Positions 8,901-15,634 of a DNA stretch of 30,434 nt are shown here, piece by piece. How positions within the stretch are numbered: the first letter of the stretch is position 1; every line of letters begins with the position of its first letter. The DNA is from a virus. The DNA lies in the IMG/VR virus record IMGVR_UViG_3300043419_001013, positions 1-30,434 of that record; one strand, 5' to 3'. Below the pieces are notes generated by a model. It saw nothing but the letters and a program-made list of their open reading frames with translations, had not been told where the DNA came from and made no database searches. A program made the position numbers and the translations under genes.

Positions 8901-11900
8901 GTCTCGTCGAGCGCGTGAACACGCAGAACAATCAGTTCGCCACGATCGCCGCCGCCAATGCTCGCCTTGAGAACAATACCAAGGTTTCCGAGGCAAACCT
9001 CCGAACCATTGAGTCAATCAAGGAGGGCATCGCTAAGGCTGAAGCCGCCGGCTTGGACAAGCGTGCCGCTGAGCTCAAGTCAGACCTTTCCGCGCGTGAG
9101 GCCAAGCAACAGGTGTATGCCAAGGAGCGCGCTGTCCTCGAACAAGCCCGCGACCTTGAAAAGTCTCGCCTCGTAGATAAGGAAGCCGTTGCCAAGGAAG
9201 CCGACCGCCAAGGATTGCAGGGCGACGAACGCGCTAAGTTCATTGAAGCCGAAACGCTCCGACAGACGGCGCTCCTCGACCCCATCCGCCCTGGCGAACT
9301 GCGCACAGGCACAGCCGGGAACCAGATCCGCCAGATTGCCGACGGCTTCTATATCAACGACGGCAACGGTAAGGTCATGGTTGACTTCACCCGAGCCGAC
9401 GCCCTGACGATGATCCATGAGGGGTTCGAGGCCATCCTGCGAGACGACTCCCTGAAGGCTATCATGCCGGAGTTGGTGAACTTCTTCTACGCAGACCCTA
9501 CATCTCCGTTGTCCACGAAGCGCCTGCTGTCCGACCAGAACCGCCAGCGTTTCTTCGACCTGTACGCCTCAGACCTCACCCCGGAGAACGCCGCGCAGTA
9601 CAAGAAGGACTTGGCTTCCGCCGAGAAACTATTCAAGGAGACGGGAGATTACTCCGCCCTTCTGCCGTTCGTTCAAGAGGCTTCGGCTTGGTGGCTCGCC
9701 GTCCTTCATGACGCCTACCCCCCTGGCTACGCCAACGTCCTAGGCGCCGCCCCGACCTCCGGCTATCAGGGTCGTATCTTCGGTCGCATCTTCGAGGCAG
9801 AGAAGTCCGGAAAGCACAGCCGGCGACCCGGAGAGCTGATGAAGGCTCTCTTGGAGACTGGCACCAAGACTGAAATCTCTGGCGTGCTTGCCTCCGAGTG
9901 GGAGGCGTTCATGAACCCTGAGTACGGCTGGCTTGGCGAGAAATCCCGCAAGCTCATCCGTAGCCGCCTTGAGTCCAACGGCATGATCTTCGAGGACGCC
10001 TCAGACGGCACCGTCCGTGGCTACTTCCGTCAGAACGGCGAGACGATCAATAACCCGATCATGGGCGACCTGTATCGCGTCATCGCCCGTAATCAGGGCG
10101 GAGTCAGCGGCGTGCGTCGTTCGACGATGGATATCATCTCAGACCCGCGCGTCCCCGAGGGCGTCAAGATTGAGTGGATCAAGCAGAATGGACTAGACCA
10201 CATGCTTACAGACCCTGCTACTCCGGGAGAGCCTGTGCGCATCAAGACCCCAGAGGAGCAGACCGCTACCAATACCCGTATTACGGAAAGTGTTCGGGAT
10301 AGCCTTGGCAGCGTTCCAGCCGACCAGCGCGGAACAACCACCACGACAAACCCCTCCAACGGACAGGTCATCTTCCATGGCGTCCCGAGCCCTGCTGAGG
10401 TCGCCGTCATCAAGAACAACCCTGACATTCCCCCCGTCGTCCGAGACAACCTCGTCGGCATCATGGAGGGCATCATGAATGGGAAGACTAACGCCGTCCT
10501 GCGCGCTCAGTACGTCAACGTAAGCACTAAGCAGAAGGGTGTCGGAACCGAGGCGCGCCTCACAGTTCCAGAAGAAACGGGAGGCCCGGTTGTCAGCGAG
10601 AAGCAGTTCGTACCGCTTGGCCTTGTCTTCGGAGTTAGCGACATGCTTCCTGGTGGCGTCAAGACCCCAGGTGGAGTGAAAATCCCGTCCGTCAGCGTGC
10701 TTAGTTTCGACGTGCTAGCCGCCAAGGGCAACCTCAATACAGTTCGCAATCGCGGCCTGTTTGACAAGGAGGGCATGATCATCAAGGACGCGCAAGGCAA
10801 CGATATCACCCCTGCTCGTTTCCGTGAGATGTTCCCCACTGACGGCGACTACTGGAACGCGGTGAACGTGTACCTGACGCACCTTCAGGCTGCTGGCAAG
10901 ATTGACCCTACGAGCAATCGTCCCGTCATGCCTGCCGGCTATGAGCCGTCAGCCGTCAAGCTCGCCGCCCTCGTCGGAGATCCCACGAACATCAAGCTCG
11001 GAGAGTCCATGCGTAATGCGATCCGGGCTACCCTTGGTATCGACGCCAGAAAGGGGATGACGCTCATCAACCCCGCCGGATACGGCAAGGTCATGCGCGA
11101 CATCAACCAGACGATCAGCAGCTTCCGTATCGACGGTCTTGGTAAGGTTTCCATGACGGGCGAGACGTTCTCCATGGACTCCAACACCCTTGCGTGGGCG
11201 CAAGCTAATCTCGCCCCGTCCACATGGCGCGCGCTTAATCAGGACGGCTTGAACGCCCTGCGCGCCACGGATGGATGGAATACGACCCAGGCGTTCGGGC
11301 ATCCGAACAACAACTTCCGCATCGTCGAGGACAGCCGAACCGTCGATGGAAAGACCGAGAAGCGCGTGCGCATCTATGATGCCGCCACCGGAAGCCTGCT
11401 TGAACACAATGCCACTGACGTCAAATCTGCCCGCGAGTTCGTGCGTGATAAGATGGCTACCGACTCCGCGAACGCAGAGATTGCCGCCGCTGCCGCTGAG
11501 CTCGCCAGGACTGAGGCTGCTCGTTATCCGATCATCACGGAAACCCGCACCGGCAAGAAGGTTAATCCAGAGATGACGAATACCGTCGGGCCGATGGCTC
11601 CTATTGGTGGTGGTCAGAACGCCCTCACGCTTGAGCCTGGATACGCCTATCGTATCGTGAGCGCGAACGAAGTCCGTAGTATCTTCACGGAGGGCATGAT
11701 GATTACCGATCCTGCCCTTGAAGGTCAGGCTCCTCGCTCAAGGGGTCAGACGCTGAAGAAGATGTTCAGCGAACTCAATCCGAATAAGCCTGATGCCGGC
11801 TTCCGCCCAGGGTCAATCGTCGTCCGAGTTCGCCGTGAAAACGTCCCGACTGATACCAAGGGTATCCCTGTACGCGACGCAGACGTCCAAGTCATGCAGT

Positions 11901-12883
11901 TCGACGGCGAAAAGTGGGTCGCTAAGACCACCGCCGAGTTCCTAGGCGAGAAGGTTAAACCCGGCCTTGCCGTCAAGGAGCAGCAGGCTTATAACCAGAA
12001 GAAGGCTGAAGCCATCGCCGCTGCCGCCCGCCGTATCATCAAGGAGCGTGATATCAAGTTCGTCAAGAACGAGAACGAGCGCGTGGATGTACAGCGCCAG
12101 TGGGAGGAGGAAGCCGCGCGCCTCGCCTCGGACGAACGCGCAGCCGAAGCTGGACGTCGCGCCAAGCTCGATAAGGATATCGCTGAGGTTCAGGAGGCCG
12201 CTGCCGCCCGCCGCCGTGAGATCGAGAATGACATGGGCAGGCAGTTCGCTGACAAGGCCAACGAGTTCTCTGCCGCCGAACGCTTCTACTTCGGTGACAA
12301 GGTTAAGCTCAATAACGCCATCACCGTGATCGACAAGACCCCCAAGGGTCTGGTTGACCTCGAACGCACGTTGTCCCTTACGCCCCAGCAGCTCGGCGTG
12401 GAAGTCAGGACGGCATCCGTCGTCCAGCCGCTGCCCCTGCCGATCTACCGTCAGGCGCTCGTCTTCGATAAGCGTCCGCTTTCCAAGGCTCCTATGGACG
12501 TGATGAACGCCCGATCCGGCATGCGCGATATCGCTGAGGCCACGACCCTCCAGGGGGTCAAGGGCGCCATGCAGGAGGCGAATAACTACGTCCTGTCCAA
12601 TGCGCTTGGTCAGGTCATCGTCTCCGAGATGCGCTCCCGTCAGGGCGCCAATCCCTACCGCGTGTTCACGGTGTACTCCGCCGGCACCAAGACCAAGCTC
12701 ATCGAAACTGAGAGCTTCCAAGAGGCGCTTCAGAAGTCCCTGTCCGACGCCTACCGGTTGGAGGCCAAGGCCAGAGCCGTCAAGGTTCCGACGCAGGCTG
12801 AGGTCGGCATGGCCTTCGAGGTCGCCAGCCGAGCCACCAAGGGCAAGACGCTTCCCCCGAACATCATCCAGAGATACAAGTGA
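5960..12883 (+). CDS. Giant internal virion / ejection protein (2307 aa)
   Basis: This is the largest gene in the window and sits where T7 gp16 (1318 aa) is found. I see no N-terminal lysozyme-type motif like that of gp16. Two Gly/Ala-rich hydrophobic stretches lie at about residues 687-740 and 811-865, possible membrane-crossing parts. A long charged helix follows at 1000-1080. Around 1145-1160 there is TMIHEGFEAIL, shaped like a zincin metallopeptidase helix but with Glu in place of the second His, followed near 1240 by FVQEASAWW. Around 1893-1960, YRIVSANEVRSIFTEG and GSIVVRVRREN resemble the first strands of ADP-ribosyltransferase-like domains in large polyvalent phage proteins. Residues about 1995-2090 form a coiled coil. 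The enzymatic readings are tentative; the virion role is inferred from position and size. Confidence 0.6.
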   Translation: MDEQPKLADYSQPFYQYDGSGNVVGGYGTTVPTLTPGTPENSMYLDSEFLRSDPNIAALHKAIDDDFAAASKPKYSARGYDVPPAAITTQFSDSAEAKRAMTVAKLETEHDAEHVLHYIGDDIRGLINQVRDNGNFDWRASKDMTDEEIIALAEARGVDPVAINYLKNSKKNPVANYGIDIMSAVRRRMFRYDERYLSGKAIASDVQNQLFALPDGPIKAQAMRNYSYYRAFSEDSMVPQFAHALGHLVASIGESVAKDLPVGVFEAVAGTADESLSPKYIANKELRSKAIAVVERAERLARTGLYKDIAQGGIARGDSSKVIQKAGEFVSNPEVQQVMLDLQALNDDGAFVPASRFSRIFSFFDGGVKATQEFYRMFAASSDPNSLFFNLEAGMSEQGGLMYAIRSTAQGTKRYQLARDDEVLRMAHQLESNYNHANSNTDKGGVERMYLTMADAASDEATKTYWREAAKAAGELTNLGVTDRAQYVLDPTVIAGGAAAKAAIGMVKPAAKVAFIDSALAARASALGDDILKAAAATEKGAATIEPAVRALQDRLKLFGVVVSDNEAIALALSNNAQSWEVRAALGGVTSEAATIRQTIGNLSAGNKTLRTNVQSFLSDAKTAAGKVPKPKAGIARPIGGAVAKGAGVTGEFTGNFLDNLGELLLGSTPEGVERMSLEGMKAIRLGRMAAGATGGGVVAVGYGLYEDGPEGLIAAGGQFVKGAAIATGFGVGAKIVGPVLARNGRLLKNVSSEISSGERKGVSAFLQAADRLDASAQVIKKSDPKKALQMAQDAQHLRNLNTMGYEEALTQTLVVGVQGASGASAGAILAWANSRDSMSAGAGMGFGGALIAGAASKLGAMLPSGVQASREMGVMATSLYYINRASPEQRANFFEMFNREVGVDANGKFKNKDKAMRILDAYNLMNGALGQAGFELANPGAMQGATIATRHANIDMDALKTVAGQMYPNDPKMAAAYAERLVERVNTQNNQFATIAAANARLENNTKVSEANLRTIESIKEGIAKAEAAGLDKRAAELKSDLSAREAKQQVYAKERAVLEQARDLEKSRLVDKEAVAKEADRQGLQGDERAKFIEAETLRQTALLDPIRPGELRTGTAGNQIRQIADGFYINDGNGKVMVDFTRADALTMIHEGFEAILRDDSLKAIMPELVNFFYADPTSPLSTKRLLSDQNRQRFFDLYASDLTPENAAQYKKDLASAEKLFKETGDYSALLPFVQEASAWWLAVLHDAYPPGYANVLGAAPTSGYQGRIFGRIFEAEKSGKHSRRPGELMKALLETGTKTEISGVLASEWEAFMNPEYGWLGEKSRKLIRSRLESNGMIFEDASDGTVRGYFRQNGETINNPIMGDLYRVIARNQGGVSGVRRSTMDIISDPRVPEGVKIEWIKQNGLDHMLTDPATPGEPVRIKTPEEQTATNTRITESVRDSLGSVPADQRGTTTTTNPSNGQVIFHGVPSPAEVAVIKNNPDIPPVVRDNLVGIMEGIMNGKTNAVLRAQYVNVSTKQKGVGTEARLTVPEETGGPVVSEKQFVPLGLVFGVSDMLPGGVKTPGGVKIPSVSVLSFDVLAAKGNLNTVRNRGLFDKEGMIIKDAQGNDITPARFREMFPTDGDYWNAVNVYLTHLQAAGKIDPTSNRPVMPAGYEPSAVKLAALVGDPTNIKLGESMRNAIRATLGIDARKGMTLINPAGYGKVMRDINQTISSFRIDGLGKVSMTGETFSMDSNTLAWAQANLAPSTWRALNQDGLNALRATDGWNTTQAFGHPNNNFRIVEDSRTVDGKTEKRVRIYDAATGSLLEHNATDVKSAREFVRDKMATDSANAEIAAAAAELARTEAARYPIITETRTGKKVNPEMTNTVGPMAPIGGGQNALTLEPGYAYRIVSANEVRSIFTEGMMITDPALEGQAPRSRGQTLKKMFSELNPNKPDAGFRPGSIVVRVRRENVPTDTKGIPVRDADVQVMQFDGEKWVAKTTAEFLGEKVKPGLAVKEQQAYNQKKAEAIAAAARRIIKERDIKFVKNENERVDVQRQWEEEAARLASDERAAEAGRRAKLDKDIAEVQEAAAARRREIENDMGRQFADKANEFSAAERFYFGDKVKLNNAITVIDKTPKGLVDLERTLSLTPQQLGVEVRTASVVQPLPLPIYRQALVFDKRPLSKAPMDVMNARSGMRDIAEATTLQGVKGAMQEANNYVLSNALGQVIVSEMRSRQGANPYRVFTVYSAGTKTKLIETESFQEALQKSLSDAYRLEAKARAVKVPTQAEVGMAFEVASRATKGKTLPPNIIQRYK

Positions 12884-13596
12884 GATGCCTTATCCCATTC
12901 CTCCTGCTGCTGGCTGGATGCACCACAAAGGTCAATCCCAGCAAGGTAAGCCCTACGCCTGCCCCGGAGCCGGTAAATCTGGCAGCGGTTGGTCAGGGGT
13001 TGGACGTCATCGACTCCCGCGTTGCCGCCTCCGTAGTCGTGTCAAGGGAGCTCATTCAGGGCGGTAAGCCGGGTAAGGCAGACCAAGAGCTATCCATAGC
13101 CCAGAGCCTGTTGCCTAAGCCGAGCGAGGGGGACGTCGCCTACGCGCGCCAGCGGAGTGAGAAGGCTTCAGACGCCGAATATGAGGCTCAGCGTAAGAAG
13201 GCAGAGGCTAAGCAGAAGGCCATGGAGGACAGCTGGAAACTCCTCGAAGCTCAGGTCGCCAAGAACAAGGATGCAATCAAGGCCAAGGACGACCGCATCG
13301 CTGAACTTGAGGCTGAGGTGAAGCGCATCAAGAACGAGGCTGACCGGAACCTGTGGAGCATGGCTGGCGTGGCTGTCGCGGTGATCGGGGCGCTCGCCAC
13401 GGCCTTCGCATCGCCCAGGGTTGGAGTTCCCCTCATGGCATGCGGTGCTGCTATCGGAGCGTTCCCGTATGTCGTTGATAGTGAATACTTTTCGATTATT
13501 GTTGGCGTCTGCCTTGCGCTCGCCGGAGCCATTGGTATCTGGTTCCTGTGGGATGCGGCGCGAGATCGCATTAACGCCAAGCCCACGAAAGAATGA
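12880..13596 (+). CDS. Lipoprotein with coiled coil and C-terminal membrane segments; unimolecular spanin candidate
   Basis: A 238-aa protein. The GTG start at 12880 overlaps the previous stop as GTGA and gives a short signal sequence ending in the lipobox LLAGC, with Cys14 as lipidation site and Thr at +2, so outer-membrane sorting is expected. Residues 15-35 are Pro-rich, residues about 85-157 form a charged coiled coil, and three hydrophobic segments follow at about 158-177, 181-200 and 203-225. Unimolecular spanins (T1 gp11 type) join an outer-membrane lipid anchor to an inner-membrane segment and fuse the two membranes at lysis. This protein has that topology, but is larger and has three membrane segments rather than one. 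It lies directly before the holin candidate. It could instead be a structural envelope protein. Confidence 0.55.
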   Translation: MRCLIPFLLLLAGCTTKVNPSKVSPTPAPEPVNLAAVGQGLDVIDSRVAASVVVSRELIQGGKPGKADQELSIAQSLLPKPSEGDVAYARQRSEKASDAEYEAQRKKAEAKQKAMEDSWKLLEAQVAKNKDAIKAKDDRIAELEAEVKRIKNEADRNLWSMAGVAVAVIGALATAFASPRVGVPLMACGAAIGAFPYVVDSEYFSIIVGVCLALAGAIGIWFLWDAARDRINAKPTKE

Positions 13597-13976
13597 GCCC
13601 GCCCCCTTCAAGTCCGTTAGACCCCGAAGCAATCGCCCCGGAGTTGAAACAGGCCGGCATCGCTGGGTTGTTGGGCATGATGGGCATGGCGGTTAAAATC
13701 ATTCTGACCGACGAGAAGATGAAGATCGGACAAATCATCCTGCATCTGTTCGCCGCAATCATCGTCGCCATCCTATCGGGTTACGCCCTTTCGGATTACG
13801 TCAAGAGCCAGAAGATGCTATGGGCGGCTAACGGCGTCTCTGGCTTCATGGCTATCAGGATCGCTATGTGGGCAGAGCGCGTTGTCGGTGCTAAGCTCGA
13901 CCAGGCGGAGGCCAAGATCACGAAGGGCAACCCCAAGAAGACCAATGCAAAACGACAAGCCAAGCGTAGAAAGTAA
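13593..13976 (+). CDS. Holin-like membrane protein
   Basis: A 127-aa protein starting at ATG 13593 in an ATGA overlap with the spanin candidate. Three hydrophobic segments are visible, at about 21-38, 45-68 and 75-98, followed by a strongly basic C-terminal tail ending KRQAKRRK. Size, three membrane segments and charged tail match class I holins, which form the inner-membrane lesion that times lysis. The neighbouring spanin candidate supports this. There is no family-specific motif I can name. An N-terminal amphipathic first segment would also fit a two-segment holin. Confidence 0.65.
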   Translation: MSPPPSSPLDPEAIAPELKQAGIAGLLGMMGMAVKIILTDEKMKIGQIILHLFAAIIVAILSGYALSDYVKSQKMLWAANGVSGFMAIRIAMWAERVVGAKLDQAEAKITKGNPKKTNAKRQAKRRK

Positions 13977-14262
13977 TCTCCTGTGGGCTGTCGCGCTATT
14001 GACCCTTGCAGCCGGGGCGACGGCTTGCGTGTCTGCTTATACGGCAGATTTCGTCTTAGACCAGATCATGAACTCCCCCGAGGCCATGGTTATGATTGTG
14101 GTTGATGGGGTTATCAAGTCTGACTCAGCCGTCCTAGAGAAGAACATGTCGTCCGCGACGCTGGCGCTTCAGTCCGTCCGCGACCTGGGGATGGCTCTTT
14201 CGTTCGGCTGTCTTGCGGTAGCCATAGCCGTGTGCTTCAGGGCTTGGAAGAACAAGTCTTGA
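13945..14262 (+). CDS. Small membrane protein, possible second holin or antiholin
   Basis: A 105-aa protein. I chose ATG 13945 over the upstream start at 13882 because the longer version begins with an arginine-rich stretch that merely mirrors the holin tail in another frame. Two hydrophobic segments are seen, at about 12-33 (LLWAVALLTLAAGATACVS) and 82-99 (MALSFGCLAVAIAVCF). It overlaps the holin candidate by 32 bases, an arrangement often used for holin/antiholin pairs. The sequence ATAC near residue 25 is a poor lipobox, so I do not call a lipoprotein. It is the last gene of the rightward late operon before the convergent junction. Confidence 0.5.
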   Translation: MQNDKPSVESNLLWAVALLTLAAGATACVSAYTADFVLDQIMNSPEAMVMIVVDGVIKSDSAVLEKNMSSATLALQSVRDLGMALSFGCLAVAIAVCFRAWKNKS

Positions 14263-14276
14263 CAGCCTATCATACC

Positions 14277-14327
14277 TGAGCAACCTGACGTCAGCCGCTA
14301 GCTGGAGACGTCAAGTTGGTTGACTCA
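14277..14327. terminator. Long imperfect inverted repeat at convergent gene ends
   Basis: The arm at 14277-14292 (TGAGCAACCTGACGTC) pairs with GACGTCA (14307-14313), GGTTG (14318-14322) and CTCA (14324-14327), with small bulges between. An inner CAGC/GCTG pair narrows the loop. It lies between the end of the late operon and the end of the leftward operon, where a bidirectional terminator is expected. There is no clear T tract, so it may be factor-dependent or serve as an RNA 3' end stabiliser. Confidence 0.5.
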
Positions 14328-14365
14328 TGGGGTGAAGCGGTCAGGGCGATAGCCTCACTCCGGGC

Positions 14366-14662
14366 TTACCGTCCGCCTTTTAACTTGCGAACGATCGCAT
14401 GCGCCTTCGGGTGCAGCTTGTAGTGCGGCACCGTCCGACGATGGAACCCGAGAAGTATCCTGAACGACTTCTTCTCCGAGAGTCCAGACGCGGTTAGTCT
14501 TTCGAGGTAGATGTAGGTCTGTCGCTGACCGACGCCGAATATGTCCTCGAACTGTTTTACGGTCTTGAAGCCAGGGGGAGCCTGAAGCTCCTCGTTGCCG
14601 TCATTGACCAGAGCCGTAAGTGCTGCGTACAGTTCGTTGCGTGTGCTTGGCTTCTTGGGCAT
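14366..14662 (-). CDS. Small winged-helix/HTH DNA-binding protein
   Basis: A 98-aa protein. The ATG at 14662 (MPKKPSTRNEL) was chosen because the longer reading overlaps the neighbouring Cys-rich gene and is Arg/Ser-rich shadow sequence. Residues 33-70 (KTVKQFEDIFGVGQRQTYI then LERLTASGL) look like a helix-turn-helix with a following hairpin, and the C-terminus is very basic (AIVRKLKGGR). It is probably a regulator and is the terminal gene of the leftward operon. It overlaps the upstream gene by 62 bases. The target is unknown. Confidence 0.6.
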   Translation of the reverse strand: MPKKPSTRNELYAALTALVNDGNEELQAPPGFKTVKQFEDIFGVGQRQTYIYLERLTASGLSEKKSFRILLGFHRRTVPHYKLHPKAHAIVRKLKGGR

Positions 14663-14816
14663 AGTTCTCGACGTGCATCTTGCACGATCCTTTTTCGGCG
14701 TCGTACGGCGCTCCGTTGATCCAGAGCTGGAGGAGGTCATCGGACTTCTTCGTGAACCGCAGGCACGTTTCTTTGATGCGACATTCGGCTCCATGGCATT
14801 TGGCTACTTCAGGCAT
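14601..14816 (-). CDS. Small four-cysteine protein, probable zinc-binding
   Basis: A 71-aa protein. Cys7, Cys12, Cys18 and Cys45 follow the pattern C-x4-C-x5-C-x26-C, with a Trp-containing segment (LQLWINGAPYDAEKGSC) before the last Cys. Small phage proteins with this arrangement (C...C...CxRF...W...C) are common and thought to bind zinc, with unknown roles. The start ATG at 14816 overlaps the stop of the preceding gene by 8 bases, so translation is probably coupled. It overlaps the following HTH gene by 62 bases in another frame. Confidence 0.55.
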   Translation of the reverse strand: MPEVAKCHGAECRIKETCLRFTKKSDDLLQLWINGAPYDAEKGSCKMHVENYAQEAKHTQRTVRSTYGSGQ

Positions 14817-15090
14817 TGGGTTTGATATTGGAGCCAGCAGTCGGAGTCGAACCGACGACCTGACGCTTACAAGGCGGCTGCTCTACCGGCTGAGCTATGC
14901 TGGCATGAGTCCTTTGTGCCTTGTTTCCTTTGAGGGTCAAGCCTAGACGCCTGGCGGCTATGTAGATGCTTTGCTGCCGGATGCCATGCTTGGCGATCAC
15001 TTCGGCGTAGGTTAGCCCCTGCTCATGGCCTTCGATGAGGGCTTGCTTGACGTCGCCGTAGCCGGCGCGGGTGCGTTTGGTATCGCTCAC
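14809..15090 (-). CDS. Small HTH protein whose 3' end runs through a tRNA gene
   Basis: A 93-aa reading frame. The start is GTG at 15090, overlapping the previous stop as GTGA, with AAGGAGG about 10 bases upstream supplied by the previous gene. Residues 12-55 (DVKQALIEGHEQ, TYAEVIAKHGIRQQSIYI) form a homeodomain-like helix-turn-helix of the type found in small phage regulators. Residues 63-88 are the in-frame translation of a complete tRNA-Thr gene on the same strand; the sequence QVVGSTPTAG is the typical translation of a T arm. The protein then ends five residues on, overlapping the next start. Either the tRNA was inserted into the gene end or the gene lost its stop. The functional part is the first 60 residues. 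Confidence 0.55.
   Translation of the reverse strand: MSDTKRTRAGYGDVKQALIEGHEQGLTYAEVIAKHGIRQQSIYIAARRLGLTLKGNKAQRTHASIAQPVEQPPCKRQVVGSTPTAGSNIKPNA
14829..14904 (-). tRNA. tRNA-Thr (anticodon TGT)
   Basis: The - strand reads as a 76-base tRNA. The acceptor GCCAGCA pairs fully with TGCTGGC, followed by discriminator T and an encoded CCA. The D stem GCTC/GAGC is intact. The anticodon stem GCCGC/GCGTC has one mismatch; its loop CTTGTAA gives anticodon TGT, which reads ACA (Thr). The T arm is GTCGG-TTCGACT-CCGAC. The gene is entirely inside the reading frame 14809-15090 and in the same direction, so it would have to be processed out of an mRNA. It may compensate for Thr codon use in the phage. 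Confidence 0.92.
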
Positions 15091-15440
15091 GGCTGCTTGC
15101 CCTCCTTGGTCTTTGCGAATAGCCACGCTTGGACGGCTATTGGTTCTTGATAAAAGCAGATTTCAGCCATCGCATCCCCTGCCTTTGTCAGCCGCTCGAC
15201 CTCGGCCTTGAGGCGGGCGTTCTCGGCGACAGTCTCATCAAACAATGCTCGGTTAAACTGTGCGTGTAGTTCACCCACATCTACACGGATGCTTGCGAGC
15301 CGATACCGCTCGGCTTCTTCCTTGATACGGGCGTAGTCCTCGTACTTCACCCACATTCCATCGGCTTGTTCTTTTGCTCCAAGATAGATGGCATCATCAT
15401 CCTCATGCAACCTAAATGCGTATCGGATAGGTTTGCTCAC
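15087..15440 (-). CDS. Small coiled-coil protein of unknown function
   Basis: A 117-aa protein. The start is GTG at 15440 (VSKPIRYAFRL), in a GTGA overlap with the preceding gene and preceded by AAGGAGG; the longer version to 15515 is the upstream gene read in another frame. Residues about 75-92 (ENARLKAEVERLTK) form a short leucine-zipper-like coil, almost identical to one in the protein at 15631-15933. It ends in KEGKQP, whose codons make the ribosome-binding site of the next gene. No function is recognised; accessory phage proteins with such coils are common. Confidence 0.6.
   Translation of the reverse strand: MSKPIRYAFRLHEDDDAIYLGAKEQADGMWVKYEDYARIKEEAERYRLASIRVDVGELHAQFNRALFDETVAENARLKAEVERLTKAGDAMAEICFYQEPIAVQAWLFAKTKEGKQP
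15187..15224. repeat. 38-base direct repeat, copy 1
   Basis: This stretch matches 15755-15792 with one mismatch in 38 bases. Both encode the coil RLKAEVERLTK on the - strand, showing that part of one small gene was copied into the other. Confidence 0.9.
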
Positions 15441-15634
15441 GACTGCTTGCCCTCCTTGGCGGGTTTGTCTTCGCAGATTAGATAGCGTCCACATCCGTAA
15501 GTCATTTCGTGGCATCCGCAGGGCTTACCCTTATGGCATCGGCGTGGAGTCCACTCGAAGCAGGAGAGGTAAGACCAGACGGCGTAGAGCAAGGCTCCGC
15601 CTGCCGCACCGATGATGAACCAATCAGCGCTCAC
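15437..15634 (-). CDS. Small membrane-anchored cysteine-rich protein
   Basis: A 65-aa protein from GTG 15634, in a GTGA overlap, with AAGGAGG from the upstream gene's end. Residues 5-24 (WFIIGAAGGALLYAVWSYL) form one transmembrane helix. The remaining 40 residues hold six cysteines (about 25, 33, 39, 41, 48, 54), including CGCHE and YGCGRY, and end in KEGKQS. A single membrane helix plus a Cys-rich domain suggests an envelope-located metal-binding or disulfide-bonded peptide, possibly acting on the host membrane. I do not recognise a family. Confidence 0.55.
   Translation of the reverse strand: MSADWFIIGAAGGALLYAVWSYLSCFEWTPRRCHKGKPCGCHEMTYGCGRYLICEDKPAKEGKQS

Noticed and set aside
5960-12883. 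Virion RNA polymerase (N4 type) as identity of the giant protein
   Set aside because: I looked for the T7-like polymerase motifs (catalytic Asp regions and the Arg/Lys/Tyr-Gly helix) and did not find them.
12600-13067. 155-codon + strand frame across the giant gene end and spanin candidate
   Set aside because: Pro/Arg/Ser-rich frame overlapping two better-supported genes, one with a signal peptide and lipobox.
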